Shown in pieces: positions 1 through 10,483 of a stretch of 64,000 nucleotides of DNA. Origin of the DNA: Elymus sibiricus. Taxonomy: Eukaryota; Streptophyta; Magnoliopsida; Poales; Poaceae. The stretch's first letter is position 1; each line of letters starts with the position of its first letter. A model generated the notes under the pieces. It worked only from the letters and a program-made list of their open reading frames with translations. It ran no database searches and was not told the DNA's origin. The stretch spans positions 310,992,486 through 311,056,485 of the forward strand of contig CM077665.1 of assembly GCA_039707655.1 (NCBI GenBank). Direction: 5' to 3'. Both the position numbers and the translations under genes were made by a program.

Positions 1-440
1 GCTAGTCTGCATGATTAGTTTAATCTATGCTCTTGCTGTCATGATTTATTTTCTGCTTACTCGGATTAAATATTGTAGTAATTTGCTCATATATTCATCA
101 AAGTTCACAGGCTGATCCAAAAATCAAAAGAATAAACGAGAGAGAACAAAGAGAGAAAAAAAAACCCGAAGGCATGGATGGCCTATCGTCACAATGACCC
201 CCCTGAATGGAGACTCCAGGCACTCTGTATCGCCTAGGCGCCAGAGCTCCAAGTGTCTTCAGATAGATGTTGTATATCGGATTGATAAACCCACTGCATT
301 CGCCAGATATCAGAACGAACACTAGGATGTTGTATTACAAACCAGGATAAGAGTGATAGAAGAGCCATGTACTCAAGCTGGCAAAAGCCACAACTAGCAA
401 AATGAAACAGCAGACTATACAAGTATGTATAGGGCGCGCA
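1..440 (-). other. Putative 3' UTR and flank
   Basis: No coding frame is supported here. Read on the minus strand it follows the candidate terminal exon and has T-rich stretches typical of plant 3' UTRs. It could equally be unannotated repeat sequence. Confidence 0.25.
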
Positions 441-536
441 TCACAAATCCTCATCAGGTTCAGCGTACTGGAACGGATCATTTGGGCTCTGGTCCGCAGC
501 GTCTTCGCATCGCCCTCCTGTTGAAGTCCTGTCCAA
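441..536 (-). CDS. Possible terminal exon of an unidentified gene
   Basis: On the minus strand an open frame of about 32 codons ends at a TGA (441-443); its last residues are SPNDPFQYAEPDEDL, an acidic tail that reads like a real protein C-terminus. The following sequence down to about position 98 is AT-rich with T-runs and looks like a 3' UTR. The frame runs straight into the candidate Helitron boundary at 538/539, and I find no upstream exon beyond the Helitron. It could be the last exon of a gene cut by insertions, or a gene fragment. I do not recognise the family. AG acceptor-like sites lie near the right edge, but the exon start cannot be fixed. Confidence 0.25.
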   Translation of the reverse strand: MDRTSTGGRCEDAADQSPNDPFQYAEPDEDL

Positions 537-538
537 TA

Positions 539-2229
539 TCTATATCTATATCTATACCTAATATTAAAGGGAGCATTGTTTCTATATCTTTTTTCGTTTT
601 CAGTGGGACCAAGATATTATTTCGTCCGTCGTGGGATTATTAAAGTTTTTTGTTCATCCCAAATCCTTTTTTCGTCAGGTGAAAAATCAAAAAATATTAG
701 TGGACCAGAACGGAATCGAATCGAACCAACGACCTATGGGTTATGGCCGCTACACACGCGCTGCTAGCCAGCGGGAACGGCTGGGTTTTCGTACAGTGTT
801 TGGAGGCGATCTTTAATAAAGCAATTGACGGCAATGGCAAAACAGCTAGCAAAACAGTTTTGTGTGACCGGGACCAACACACGACCTCCCGTAAGTTAAC
901 CACAAAAAGTCCCTTGCCACTGTAGTTCCTACATTTCCTATCTAAAACTTGCAGCTCAGTCTACATAAACTATGTGCAGCGAAAGACTTAAACTTTTCTG
1001 AATTTTGAACATGGTTTTATTTTCCAACAAAGTAAATGCTTTTGGAAAACAAATATTTTCAAAATACGATTTTTTTTGAAGAATCGAACATTTTTTTTAA
1101 ATCTCAAACATTTGTTAAAAAAAAAGGAACAAAATTGAATATGAGAAAATTTATGAAACTATGGACAAATATTTAAACAGAAGATTTTTTTTAGAAAAAC
1201 AGGGACGTAATTGAAAAAATCAAACATCTTCCAACATTATGAAAATTTTATTAAAATGTGAACATTTTATGAAATTCCCCCAACATTTTTTGAATTTGCA
1301 AGAAAATTATGAAACCTGCACGTCAAACACAAATGCTGGAGTAAATTGGGCTAGCTCGTACTTCTATCTACTACATGCACCCATTATTATTATAAGCCAG
1401 GTGCAAAGAGTACATCCGTTATTTTTGGATCGTTCGGGAAAAATGCTTGATTTAATCTCTCCCGTGGATGTTACAGAGCACCAGCCAATGTATGTGATGG
1501 ATTTCTTTCCTCCAATTGGTGAACTGTATGCGGGGCCAATTAGCTCACATGGCAGCCAAACTATAATATTTACTCGGAAATTGCTTTTTCACGATACAGT
1601 TTGATGCATTTAATCTTCACGCGAGGTTGTCTCTTGGTAGAGTTTTGGCTCTCGGTCCCTTTAAATCTAAACGAGAGGGTTTGTTTACATATATATTTAA
1701 ATAATCGCTTCTTATTTTCTTACACTAAATTTCATGAATTTATATATGTTTGTAAGTTGTATGGAATATCAATAAACTGCTCCAGGAATTGCTAGAGGGT
1801 GAAGAGTGGGTGTCGATTATCCTTAGAGAAATGGACACCCATTGTTTTGTTACAGATGACTAGGAAGGATTTGACTCTGCATTTCTCAAAACGACGAAAT
1901 TAATGCCTAATACTTTGGATGCTTTGTACGCCGGCTTGTGCGTGAACTTGAAACATGCGATATATAATGAGACTGTGGGAGTATGATATTGCTTAATATA
2001 TAGTTGCAATCGGACAGTGTTTAACTCGGCCGTGTTGTAGGTTCATTGACTGGAAATTGACAATCTAGATTTAGGTTAATACATGTGATTAAAACTTCAA
2101 ATATAATCGGTATTGCCCTTAAGGCAATTGAGTGTGTTAGTTAAAACTACTTAATCAGTTGAATGTTTCCCAAATTTAAATACACATCAATTTTCTCCCC
2201 CGTTGCAACGCACGGGCATATGTGCTAGT
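539..2229 (+). mobile_element. Candidate non-autonomous Helitron
   Basis: The left end has the form A|TC followed by TATATC repeats and then TATACCTAATATTAAAGG, a type of start seen in grass Helitrons. The right end has a short GC-rich stem (CCCGT...ACGGG, 2202-2219) about 5 bases before CTAGT (2225-2229), which fits the Helitron hairpin-plus-CTRRT terminus. There is no terminal inverted repeat and no target duplication, as expected. No Rep/helicase frame is present, so the copy would be non-autonomous. The base after CTAGT is A rather than the usual T, which lowers confidence. The interior is AT-rich with no recognisable gene except a tRNA-like stretch. Confidence 0.55.
700..775 (-). tRNA. 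tRNA-Met-like relic (CAT anticodon), not functional
   Basis: Read on the minus strand, a B-box-like GGTTCGATTC lies at 718-727, and the anticodon region GGCCATAACCCATAGGTC places CAT at 743-745. This resembles the anticodon arm of initiator tRNA-Met. The D-arm and acceptor stem are degenerate and do not pair well. It is probably a tRNA-derived fragment inside the Helitron rather than a working gene. Confidence 0.3.
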
Positions 2230-2341
2230 AACATAAAAAACAAGTGGAAAACACAATCTCAAAAAGGGTCTTGATTAACTTGTTTGCGAAGGTAGCTCGC
2301 TTTCGAGTCAGCTAAATGGCCCAGGTAACAGCAGCAAGACC
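2230..2341. other. Short spacer between Helitron and RTE LINE
   Basis: No gene or repeat recognised. Its last 12 bases (2330-2341, AGCAGCAAGACC) recur at 7506-7517 and form the likely left target-site duplication of the RTE LINE. Confidence 0.5.
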
Positions 2342-2367
2342 AACAACAACAACAACAACAACAACAA
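2342..2367 (+). repeat. (CAA)n microsatellite tail of the RTE LINE
   Basis: About eight CAA units directly abut the left target-site duplication. On the element's own strand this is the (TTG)n 3' tail. Confidence 0.85.
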
Positions 2368-2431
2368 AGCCTTTAGTCCCAAACAAGTTGGGGTAGGATA
2401 GAGGTGAAACCCATAAGATCTCGTGACCAAC

Positions 2432-4873
2432 TCATGGTTCTGGCACATGGATAGCAAGCTTCCACGCACCCCTGTCCATGGCTAGTTCTTTGGTGATGCT
2501 CCAATCCTTCAGATCTCTCTTTACAGACTCTTCCCATGTCAAGTTCGGTCTACCCCGGCCTCTTTTGATATTTTCAGCATGCTTTAGCCGTCCGCTATGC
2601 ACTGGGGCTTCTGGGGGTCTGCGCTGAATATGTCCAAACCATCTCAGACGATGTTGGACAAGCTTCTCTTCAATTGGCGCTACCCCAACTCTATCTCGTA
2701 TATCATCATTCCGGATTCGGTCCTTCCTTGTGTGGCCACCCATCCATCTCAACATGCGCATCTCCGCCACACCTAACTGTTGCACATGTCGCCTTTTAGT
2801 CGGCCAACACTCAGCGCCATACAACATTGCGGGTCAAACCACCGTCCTGTAGAACTTGCCTTTTAGCTTTTGTGGCACCCTCTTGTCACAGAGAATGCCA
2901 GAAGCTTGGCGCCACTTCATCCATCCGGCTTTAATTCGATGGTTCACATCTTCATCGACATCCCCATCCTTCTGCAACATTGACCCCAAATATCAAAAGG
3001 TGTCCTTCTGCGGCACCACCTACGCATCAAGGCTAACATCCTCCTCCTCCTCGTGCCTAGTAGTACTGAAAGCGCACCTCATGTACTCGGTTTTAGTCCT
3101 ACTAAGTCTAAAACCTTTCGATTCCAAGGTTTGCCTCCATAACTCCAACTTCCTGTTGACCCCCGTCCGACTCTCATCGACTAGCACCACATCGTCCGCA
3201 AAGAGCATACACCATGGGATATCTCCTTGTATATCCCTTGTGACCTCATCCATCACCAAGGCAAAAAGATAAGGGCTCAAAGCTGGCCCTTGATGCAGTC
3301 CTATCTTAATCGGGAAGTCATCAGTGTCGCCATCACTTGTTCGAACACTTGTCACAACATTATCGTACATGTCCTTGATGAGGGTAATGTACTTTGCTGG
3401 GACTTTGTGTTTCTCCAAGGCCTACCACATAACATTCCACGATATCTTATCATAGGCCTTTTCCAAGTCAATGAACACCATATGCAGGTCCTTCTTTTGC
3501 TCCCTATCTCTCTCCATAAGTTGTCGTACCAAGAAGATGGCTTCCATGGTCGACCTCCCAGGCATGAAGCCAAACTGATTTTTGGTCACGCTTGTCATTC
3601 TTCTTAAGCGGTGCTCAATGACTCTCTCCCATAGCTTCATTGTATGGCTCATAAGTTTAATTCCACGGTAATTAGTACAACTCTGAACATCCCCCTTGTT
3701 CTTGAAGATTGGTACTAATATACTCCATCTCCATTCTTCTGGCATCTTGTTTGCCCGAAAAAAAGGTTGAAAAGTTTGGTTAGCCATACTATCGCTATGT
3801 CCCCAAGGCCTCTCCACACCTCAATGGGAATACAATCAGGGCCCATCGCTTTGCCTCCTTTCATCCTCTTTAAAGCCTCCTTGACCTCTGACTCCTGGAT
3901 TCGCCACACAAAACGCCTGCTAGTATCATCAAAGGAGTCGTCCAAATCAATGGTAGAGCTCTAACTCTCCCCATTGAACAGCTTGTCAAAGTACTCCCGC
4001 CATCTATGCTTAATCTCCTCGTTCTTCACCAGGAGTTGATCTGCTCCGTCCTTGATGCACTTGATTTGGTCAACATCCCCCGTCTTCCTCTCTCGGATCT
4101 TGGCCATCTTATAGATGTCCCTTTCGCCTTCCTTCGTGTCTAACCGTTGGTAGAGGTCCTCATACGCCTGACCCCTTGCTTCACTCACAGCTCGCTTTGC
4201 GGCCTTCTTTGCCATCTTGTACTTCTCTATGTTGTCTGCACTCCTATCCAGATATAGGTGTCTGAAACAATCTTTCTTCTCCTTAATTGCCTTCTGGACA
4301 TCATCGTTCCACCACCAGGTATCTTTAGCTTCTCTTCTACTTCCCTTGGACACTCCAAACTCCTCTGAGGCCACCTTACGAATGCAAGTCGCCATCTTCA
4401 TCCACATGTTGTCTACATCACCTCCTTCCTCCCAAGGGCCCTCCTTAATGACCCTCTCCTTGAACGCCTGAGCTACCTCCCCCTTGAGCTTCCACCACTT
4501 CGTTCTAGCGACTTTGGCACGCTTGTCCCGCTGGACACGAATCCGAAAGCGGAGGTCAGCAACCACAAGCTTATGTTGAGGGACAACACTCTCTCCAGGT
4601 ATCACCTTACAGTCTAGGCATGCACGCCTGTCTTCTCTTCTCGAGAGGATGAAATCAATCTGGCTAGAGCGTTGCCCACTACTGTAAGTCACTAGATGTG
4701 ATTCTCTCTTCTTAAAGAGGGTGTTAGCTACGATCATGTCGTAGGCTAGCGCAAAGCTTAAGACATCTTCTCCTTCTTGGTTCCTGATGCCATAGCCAAA
4801 TCCCCCAAGCACCCCTTCAAAACCTGTGTTAGATGTGCCCACGTGGCCATTGAGGTCTCCTCCTATGAAGAGC
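2432..4873 (-). pseudogene. RTE LINE: endonuclease C-terminus and reverse transcriptase (broken)
   Basis: This is the 3' two-thirds of the LINE polyprotein. After the endonuclease active-site stretch GGDLNGHVG comes SSQIDFILSRR with a later HKLVVADL, which supply the D and H residues of the EEP nuclease fold. RT motifs follow: [46 protein letters not shown] and the catalytic [12 protein letters not shown]. The C-terminal part has LRWFGHIQRRP, characteristic of RTE-type elements. Stops interrupt the frame near 3961, 3422, 3020 and 2830, and the frame shifts near 3765 beside an A-run. Databases often label this family as a host protein by mistake; it is a retrotransposon relic. Confidence 0.88.
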
Positions 4874-5330
4874 TGTTGGGGAACGTTGCATGGGAAACAA
4901 AAAAAATTCTACGCACACGCAAGATCTATCCATGGTGATGAGCATCTACGAGAGGGAGAGTGAATCTACATACCCTTGTAGATCGCTAAGCGGAAGCGTT
5001 AAGAAACGCGGTTGATGTAGTCGAACGTCTTCGCGATCCAAATCGCAAGTTGTCCCTCGATCCAATCACGGTCTAGCGCCGAACGGACGGCACCTCCGCG
5101 TTCAACACACGTACGGCTTGATGACGCCTTCACCTCCTCGATCCAGCGAGCGATGGTGAAGTAGTGGATGAGTTCCGGCAGCACGACGGCGTGGTGATGG
5201 TGGTGAGGAACAATCTTTGCAGGACTTCGCCAAGCACTACGGAGATTATGACGGGAGGAACTAGAGGGTTAGGGTTGCCGGCACACGGCTTGGGAAATCT
5301 TGATGTGTCCCGTGTGCTAGCCCTGCCCCT

Positions 5331-5340
5331 CTATTTATAT
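5331..5340 (-). promoter_or_regulatory. TATA box of the Angela-type LTR
   Basis: On the minus strand the sequence is ATATAAATAG, a good plant TATA box in the middle of the LTR, as expected for the U3/R boundary. Confidence 0.55.
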
Positions 5341-5460
5341 GTTGAGCCCTGGGGTCTAAACTTAAAGAGAAAGCCTCCACAAGGTCGGTTTTGCCCGCAC
5401 AAGGTCGGTTTAGCCCGCACGGAAAGAGTCTCACTCGGATTCCAGCAGTACCGCGTACAA

Positions 5461-5568
5461 GCGGTAGTACCGCTCACGAGCGGTAGTACCGCTTGAGCGG
5501 TAGTACCGCTTCACACAAGCGGTAGTACCGCTTACGCGGTAGTACTACCTTACCAGCGGTAGTACCGC
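5461..5568. repeat. Cluster of near-palindromic 13-mers in the Angela-type LTR
   Basis: GCGGTAGTACCGC occurs five times (5461, 5480, 5497, 5519 and 5556) with a sixth partial copy at 5536. Each is an inverted repeat around one central base, spaced about 17-22 bp apart. Confidence 0.85.
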
Positions 5569-6716
5569 TTAAGGCAGCAGCAAAACTTCCTTTTGCACTT
5601 TCCAATACCTCGTGGGCTTTACCCCTTTTGCCCATATAAAGTGTTGCTGCACCCGAACACTTCGGTAAACACCCGGAACCCCTTCCGGTGAATTCCGGAA
5701 CCCTTCCGGAGATCAAAACACTATTATCACATATATCAATCTTTACCTCCGGACTCTTCCGGAGATCCTTGTCATGTCCGGGATCTTATCCGGGACTCCG
5801 AACAACCTTCGGTCACCAACACAATAACTCAACTATACTAATCGTCACCAAACGTTAAGTGTGTAGACCCTGCGGGTTCGAGAACTGTGTAGACATGACC
5901 GAGACACCTCTACGGTCAATAACCAATAGCGGGACCTGGATGCCCATATTGGTTCCTACATATTCTACGAAGATCTATATCGGTCGAACCTCTATGTCAA
6001 GGATTCAGTTAATCCCGTATGCTATTCCCTTTGTTCTTCGGTATGTTACTTGCCCAAGATTCGATCGTCGGTATCTCTATACCTAGTTCAATCTCGTTAT
6101 CGGCAAGTCTCTTTACTCGTTCCGTAATACAAGATCTCGTGGCTAACACTTTAGTCACATTGCTTGCAAGGCTCATTGTGATGTTGTATTACCGAGTGGG
6201 CCCCGAGATACCTCTCCGTCACACGGAGTAACAAATCCCAGTCTTGATCCATGCCAACCCAACAGACACCCTCGGAGATACCTGTAGAGCACCTTTATAG
6301 TCACCCAGTTACGTTGTGACGTTTGATACACACAAGGCACTCCTACGGTGTCAGTGAATTGCATGATCTCATGGTCATAGGAACAGATACTTGACATGCA
6401 GAAAACAATAGCAATAAACTGACACGATCATATGCTACGTTTATAGTTTGGGTCTTGTCCATCACATCATTCTCCTAATGATGTGATCCCGTTATCAAAT
6501 GACATCTCATGTCCATGGCTAGGAAACCTTCACCATCTTTTGATCAACGAGCTAGTTAACTAGAGGCTTACTAGGGACACAGTGTTGTCTATGTACCCAC
6601 ACATGTATTTGAGTTTCCAATCAATACAATTATAGCATGGATAATAAACGATTATCATGAACAAGGAAATATAATAATAACCAATTTATTATTGCCTCTA
6701 GGGCATATTTCCAACA

Positions 6717-7263
6717 AGAGCCTCTCGCCAATCGGTACACTCCTAACCATGTCCTCTAGGCCTTCCCAGAACTCCCTCTTGGTGTTCTCATTGAGGCCTA
6801 CTTGCGGGGCATACGCGCTGATAACGTTGAGAACTAAGTCCCCAACTACTAGCTTGACCAGGATAATCCGGTCCCCACATCTCTTGACGTCTACCACTCC
6901 ATCCTTGAGGCTCTTGCTGATCAAGATGCCTACTCCATTTCTGTTTGCCACCGTCCCCGTGTACCACAGCTTGAAGCCGGTACCCTCCACCTCCTTCGCC
7001 TTTTGTCCCCTCCATTTGGTCTCTTGGACGCAAAGGATATCAACGCCTCTCCTCACCGCTGTATCAACTACCTCCCGAAGCTTACCTGTCAGAGAACCTA
7101 CGTTCCAGCTACCTAAGCGAATCCTCCTAGGCTTGGCTAGCTTCCTTACCCTTCGCACTCGTCGAGTCAAATGCGAAGACCCTAGCTCAATTTCCACTAC
7201 ACCCGGGCGCCGATGTAGCGCGCCACTAAGGATGCGACGACCCGATCCTCGCTCACTTGCCAC
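6717..7263 (-). pseudogene. RTE LINE: endonuclease N-terminal half
   Basis: The frame contains LGSWNVGSLTGKLREVV and ILCVQETKWRG, the Asn and Glu motifs of the EEP/AP-endonuclease fold used to nick target DNA in target-primed reverse transcription. It runs into the solo LTR at 6716 and resumes in frame at 4873 with FIGGDLNGHVG once the LTR and one TSD copy are discounted. No ATG marks its start; the first codon of this stretch is GTG, so the true start is unclear. Confidence 0.8.
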
Positions 7264-7505
7264 CGTATCCAGATCACGATACGGCGCGCCACCTCGGGGG
7301 TGACGGCCCGGCCCTTACCCATTTTCCACCACACCCGGGTTCCGATGTGGCGCGTCGCTAAGAGGGTTACGCCCCAACGAAAATCTATTGGGTTTCATCT
7401 CCATAAGAGTGGCTGAGTTTTGACGTTGGCTCGCCAAGCCTATCACAACCCTCCTCCTTTACCCGGGCTTGGGACCGGCTATGTTGAGACAACCTAGGCG
7501 GAGTT

Positions 7506-7561
7506 AGCAGCAAGACCGGCTATGTTGAGACAACCTAGGCGAATATTTTTTTAGCAAGACC
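7506..7561. repeat. Target duplication and duplicated 5' end of the RTE LINE
   Basis: AGCAGCAAGACC at 7506-7517 matches the left flank of the LINE. It is followed by a second copy of about 24 bp of LINE 5'-end sequence (GGCTATGTTGAGACAACC...), also present at about 7476-7499. A further AGCAAGACC lies at 7553-7561, so the exact 5' boundary is ambiguous. Confidence 0.6.
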
Positions 7562-8334
7562 GACAGTGTAAAAAAATTCCCCATCAAGGAGGAAGGTGTA
7601 GCACCAAGAGTAATATTGCCAGTGATTGTTAGGACCTAGATCAGTTTCCAACACAACCCCAATGGATCTCCAGACCACCCAAGCAACAGGGCCAGTAAAG
7701 AATAAGTACTGGGAAGTTTCAATCTCTCTACAAAAGGAACAAAACAAGGATTACCAGCCCATCTCATGTGTTTTATGACTTGCCTAGTGAGCACAACATC
7801 TTGGAACATTTGCCACAAGAAGTTTGGATTTTAAGAGGTAGCTTAGCCTCCCAGATCCATTTCAAATTGCATCCACTAAGGGGGGTTTCTAACCACTTAT
7901 ACATAGACTTAGTCGAGTATCTAGTAGTTCTATTCAACCCCCAGTACACAGTGTCTTTCTCAGTCGTAAGCTGTAGACTAGCAATGCATCTACACATCTC
8001 CTGCCATTGATCCATCAGCGCCGGATTAAGTCTTTTCCTAAAGAAAGAAAGAAGAAGGAATGACATCATCAAATTTATCAACAGTGCAATCTTGATCATT
8101 GCAAATATCAAAGAGTAGTGGAAGCCGCTCATTGAATGGAACCAACCCATTAATGGAATCTTTCCACAGTCTAGCTAAGTCACCAGGCCCAACCTTAATT
8201 TTCCCACCAATAATATAAAGGTCTTTTACTTTCAGAAGAGCTTTCCAACAGGGAGTCAGAAAATTTAGGTTGCACAGTGGCTACTGTTTTATTACCTAGA
8301 TATCTAGCTTTGACAATGTCTTTGACAAATCCCA
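7562..8334 (-). pseudogene. LINE zf-RVT region (broken)
   Basis: Several frames together give the Cys/Trp-rich zf-RVT domain that follows the RT in plant L1 elements: KDTVYWGLNRTTRYSTKSMY, then WEAKLPLKIQ, then CSFCREIE. At least two frameshifts separate these pieces. It lies next to the RTE LINE's 5' end, so the RTE element probably inserted beside or into it. Confidence 0.75.
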
Positions 8335-8350
8335 CTTTGGGTATCAAGCT
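8335..8350. repeat. Left 16-bp target-site duplication of the GC-rich retroposon
   Basis: CTTTGGGTATCAAGCT is identical to 10175-10190. Confidence 0.9.
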
Positions 8351-10174
8351 CCTCGAAACAGGCTCGCGCCCCGCTTTATAGATAAAGCACCGACCAAAGT
8401 TCACGGCCGAACGATACATAGTGGAGAGGTAGCCCTCTTACAAAGCGGATCCTGAGATCTCGGTACCACGGAAAACTACGCTACCGAAGGAGAACAAGGG
8501 GAGATCAGAGTACAACGCCACACCACGCCTTAGCACACCTAGACTCCACGACAACGCCCCCAGGAGGGAGAACGGCGTAGAATGTCGCCGTTGCCGAGTC
8601 CGGAATGGACATAAGTTTTCACCCGGAGCCCGAACACGGAGGAGAGAACCACAATGACGTCTTCAGGAAGATAGCGGCGCCCACGAGCGTCGCCGTCATC
8701 AGCACCAAAGCGCGGAGCTTTCGCTCGGTAGCTCACCCGTGTCACACGGTGGCCCCAGGACAGGCGCGACGAACTCCAACTCCCAGATCCAGATCCGGGC
8801 ATCACCGACAATGGCGTGCCCGAGCCACCTGCCGCTAGACCTCTCGCCGCCCATACGGCCAAGAGGAGAAGCCACCACCGCCGCCATGAGGCCCGCCGGA
8901 GAGCCAATCATGGGGACCGCCGCCCGGGGCCGCCGCCCCGGCATCCCTGTCCCAAGACTCCGCCACCCATCCGCCACACAGCATACCAAACCCCGGCAGG
9001 TAGGGTAAAAGGCCATCCTTCCACACCTAGCCCGGCATCAGTCCCCAGATCTGGGTCAGCACCTCCACCGTAGGAGGTGCCGACACCTGCATCCCCAACC
9101 AGTCCCAGTCGACCTGGGGACACGATCCTAGGACTGCCGACGGCCGCCGCGAAGCCGAGCTTGCACGACGCCAGCTCCGAGGTCACCGGTGCCGCACGGC
9201 CAGACAAGTAGGCGCTGCCAGGACCACCACCAACATCCCACCGCACCCGCGAGAACAGCACTCACGGGCACATCCCGGGCCAAGCCCGAACCTCACCTAC
9301 CCGGAGACCACCCCGATCTGCCTCGGGCCCAGAACCGGCCCGCCCGAGCGCAAACCCTAGGTCAGGGGAGCCGCTGTCATGCGCGCAACCCCGCACGCCA
9401 CCGGCTCCAACCCAGGAGAAGGAAGGCCGCCATGCCACTGCCCCGCGCCACCAGCCCGACCACGGCCGCCGCGTCGCCGAGGCCGCACCAGCCCGCACCA
9501 CCGTCCCCACCCACCGCAGCCACAAGGACCGCACGCGAGCAGGAAACGCCGCCCCTGCCATCAGCCGCCACCGTTGCCCGTAGCAAGACGCCGGCCTCCA
9601 GCCCCCGCCACCATGGCCTGCGCCGCCCGGCGGCCAGATCTGGCCGTCGCAGCCCAGCCACGCCCCGCCCGCCAGCCACCGCGGCCACCACCGGAGCCAG
9701 CCGATGGCCACCGCCCTGCAGAGACCCAGCCGGGCCTCCACCCGCCCCCCGCGCCGCCGGCCGGATCTGGCCAGAGGACGACCCCGCGCAGCCACCAGAG
9801 GGCCTGATCCCCGCAGCCGCCGCACTCGACCGGGCTCCGCCACGCCGCCGCGCCGCCGCACAGGGGGGCGCCGTAGCCTGAAGCCCGTCGCCGTGCCGCC
9901 CGGCCCCACGACAGCCAGGCGCTCCCGCCGGGGAGCAGTCCCATGCCCGCCCCGAGCCCACGCGGGAGGGAGAACGGCCCCGCCGCCACCCACGCCGGCC
10001 GGGCTTTGCCCGGCGGCGCCTCGGGGCGACGGCGGGGGAGGGGAGGCGGCGGAGGGCGCGAGGGAGACGGTGCGCTAGGGTTCGCCCCCGGTCGCCCGTG
10101 GGGACGACGCGGGGGTCTCGCCCCCTGTCTGATGTTCTCGGGTAGGAAAAAAACTCCCGCTGCGCCGAATCCCC
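8351..10174 (-). mobile_element. GC-rich non-autonomous retroposon with 16-bp TSD
   Basis: The 1824-bp block is flanked by the perfect 16-bp direct repeat CTTTGGGTATCAAGCT at 8335-8350 and 10175-10190, a length expected from target-primed reverse transcription rather than from DNA transposons or LTR elements. It is strikingly GC-rich and sits in AT-rich sequence. Read on the minus strand its 3' end contains CTTTATCTATAAAGCGGGGC, which resembles Triticeae LINE 3' ends; there is no poly(A). It has no RT or endonuclease. The many long open frames on both strands follow from GC richness and low stop density, and I do not call them genes. Confidence 0.65.
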
Positions 10175-10190
10175 CTTTGGGTATCAAGCT
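10175..10190. repeat. Right 16-bp target-site duplication of the GC-rich retroposon
   Basis: CTTTGGGTATCAAGCT is identical to 8335-8350. Confidence 0.9.
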
Positions 10191-10431
10191 TCCACCACCA
10201 TTTGACCATTAAACTAATATTTTGTTTTCTAAGGTCTTCAACCCCCAATCCTCCTTTGTCTTTGGATCTACAGATCCTATTCCATTTGACTAGATAGTAT
10301 CTCCTCTTTTTATTGCACCATCACCAAAAGAATCTTCTTCTATGCTTATCCAATCTTTCCACAAAGGTTTTATTCATAAGCCACATAGAGATGTGATACA
10401 GGGATATCTGAGTAAGAACAACATTCGGTAC

Positions 10432-10483
10432 AGATTTGCACAGATGACGGCGTCTGCCCAAGATTTGCAAAGATGACGGCGTC
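10432..10483. repeat. Tandem 23-bp duplication inside the LINE RT relic
   Basis: AGATTTGCA(C/A)AGATGACGGCGTC occurs at 10432-10454 and 10461-10483, differing at one base. The frame loses LINE similarity just beyond it, which fits a repair scar with filler DNA. Confidence 0.7.

Larger units (their letters stand above)
4874..6716 (-). mobile_element. Angela-type (copia) solo LTR
   Basis: The 1843-bp unit starts TGTTGGGGAACG and ends CATATTTCCAACA; read on the minus strand this is the TGTTGGAAATATG...CCCCAACA layout I associate with Angela LTRs. It has a perfect 5-bp TSD, AGAGC, at 4869-4873 and 6717-6721. No internal domain is present, so it is a solo LTR left by LTR-LTR recombination. It interrupts the endonuclease domain of the RTE LINE. 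Confidence 0.92.
2342..7505 (-). mobile_element. RTE-type LINE, near full length, split by a solo LTR
   Basis: On the minus strand the element reads 5' leader, apurinic-type endonuclease, reverse transcriptase and a C-terminal segment, and ends in a (TTG)n tail, seen as (CAA)n at 2342-2367. Such microsatellite tails are typical of RTE-clade LINEs. It is flanked by AGCAGCAAGACC at 2330-2341 and 7506-7517. Without the solo LTR and one 5-bp TSD copy it is about 3.3 kb, near the size I expect for a complete plant RTE element. It carries nonsense codons and at least one frameshift, so it is dead. Confidence 0.88.

Noticed and set aside
700..775. Functional tRNA-Met gene
   Set aside because: The acceptor and D arms do not pair properly; only the anticodon region and B box are similar.
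1239..1604. 121-codon frame inside the candidate Helitron
   Set aside because: No recognisable motif, AT-rich composition and no support from splice or neighbour context.
2432..4842. Possible host gene of the kind databases call craniofacial-development-protein-like
   Set aside because: The sequence has LINE endonuclease and RT motifs, a microsatellite tail and a target duplication; it is an RTE LINE.
5461..5568. CRISPR-like array of regularly spaced repeats
   Set aside because: Repeats are 13 bp with spacers of only a few bases, they lie inside a plant LTR, and no cas genes exist in this eukaryotic sequence.
8539..10212. Many long overlapping open frames on both strands (up to about 240 codons) in the GC-rich block
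   Set aside because: They occur in all frames of a very GC-rich, stop-poor insertion with a 16-bp target duplication. The translations are low-complexity Pro/Arg/Ala/Gly and show no domain.
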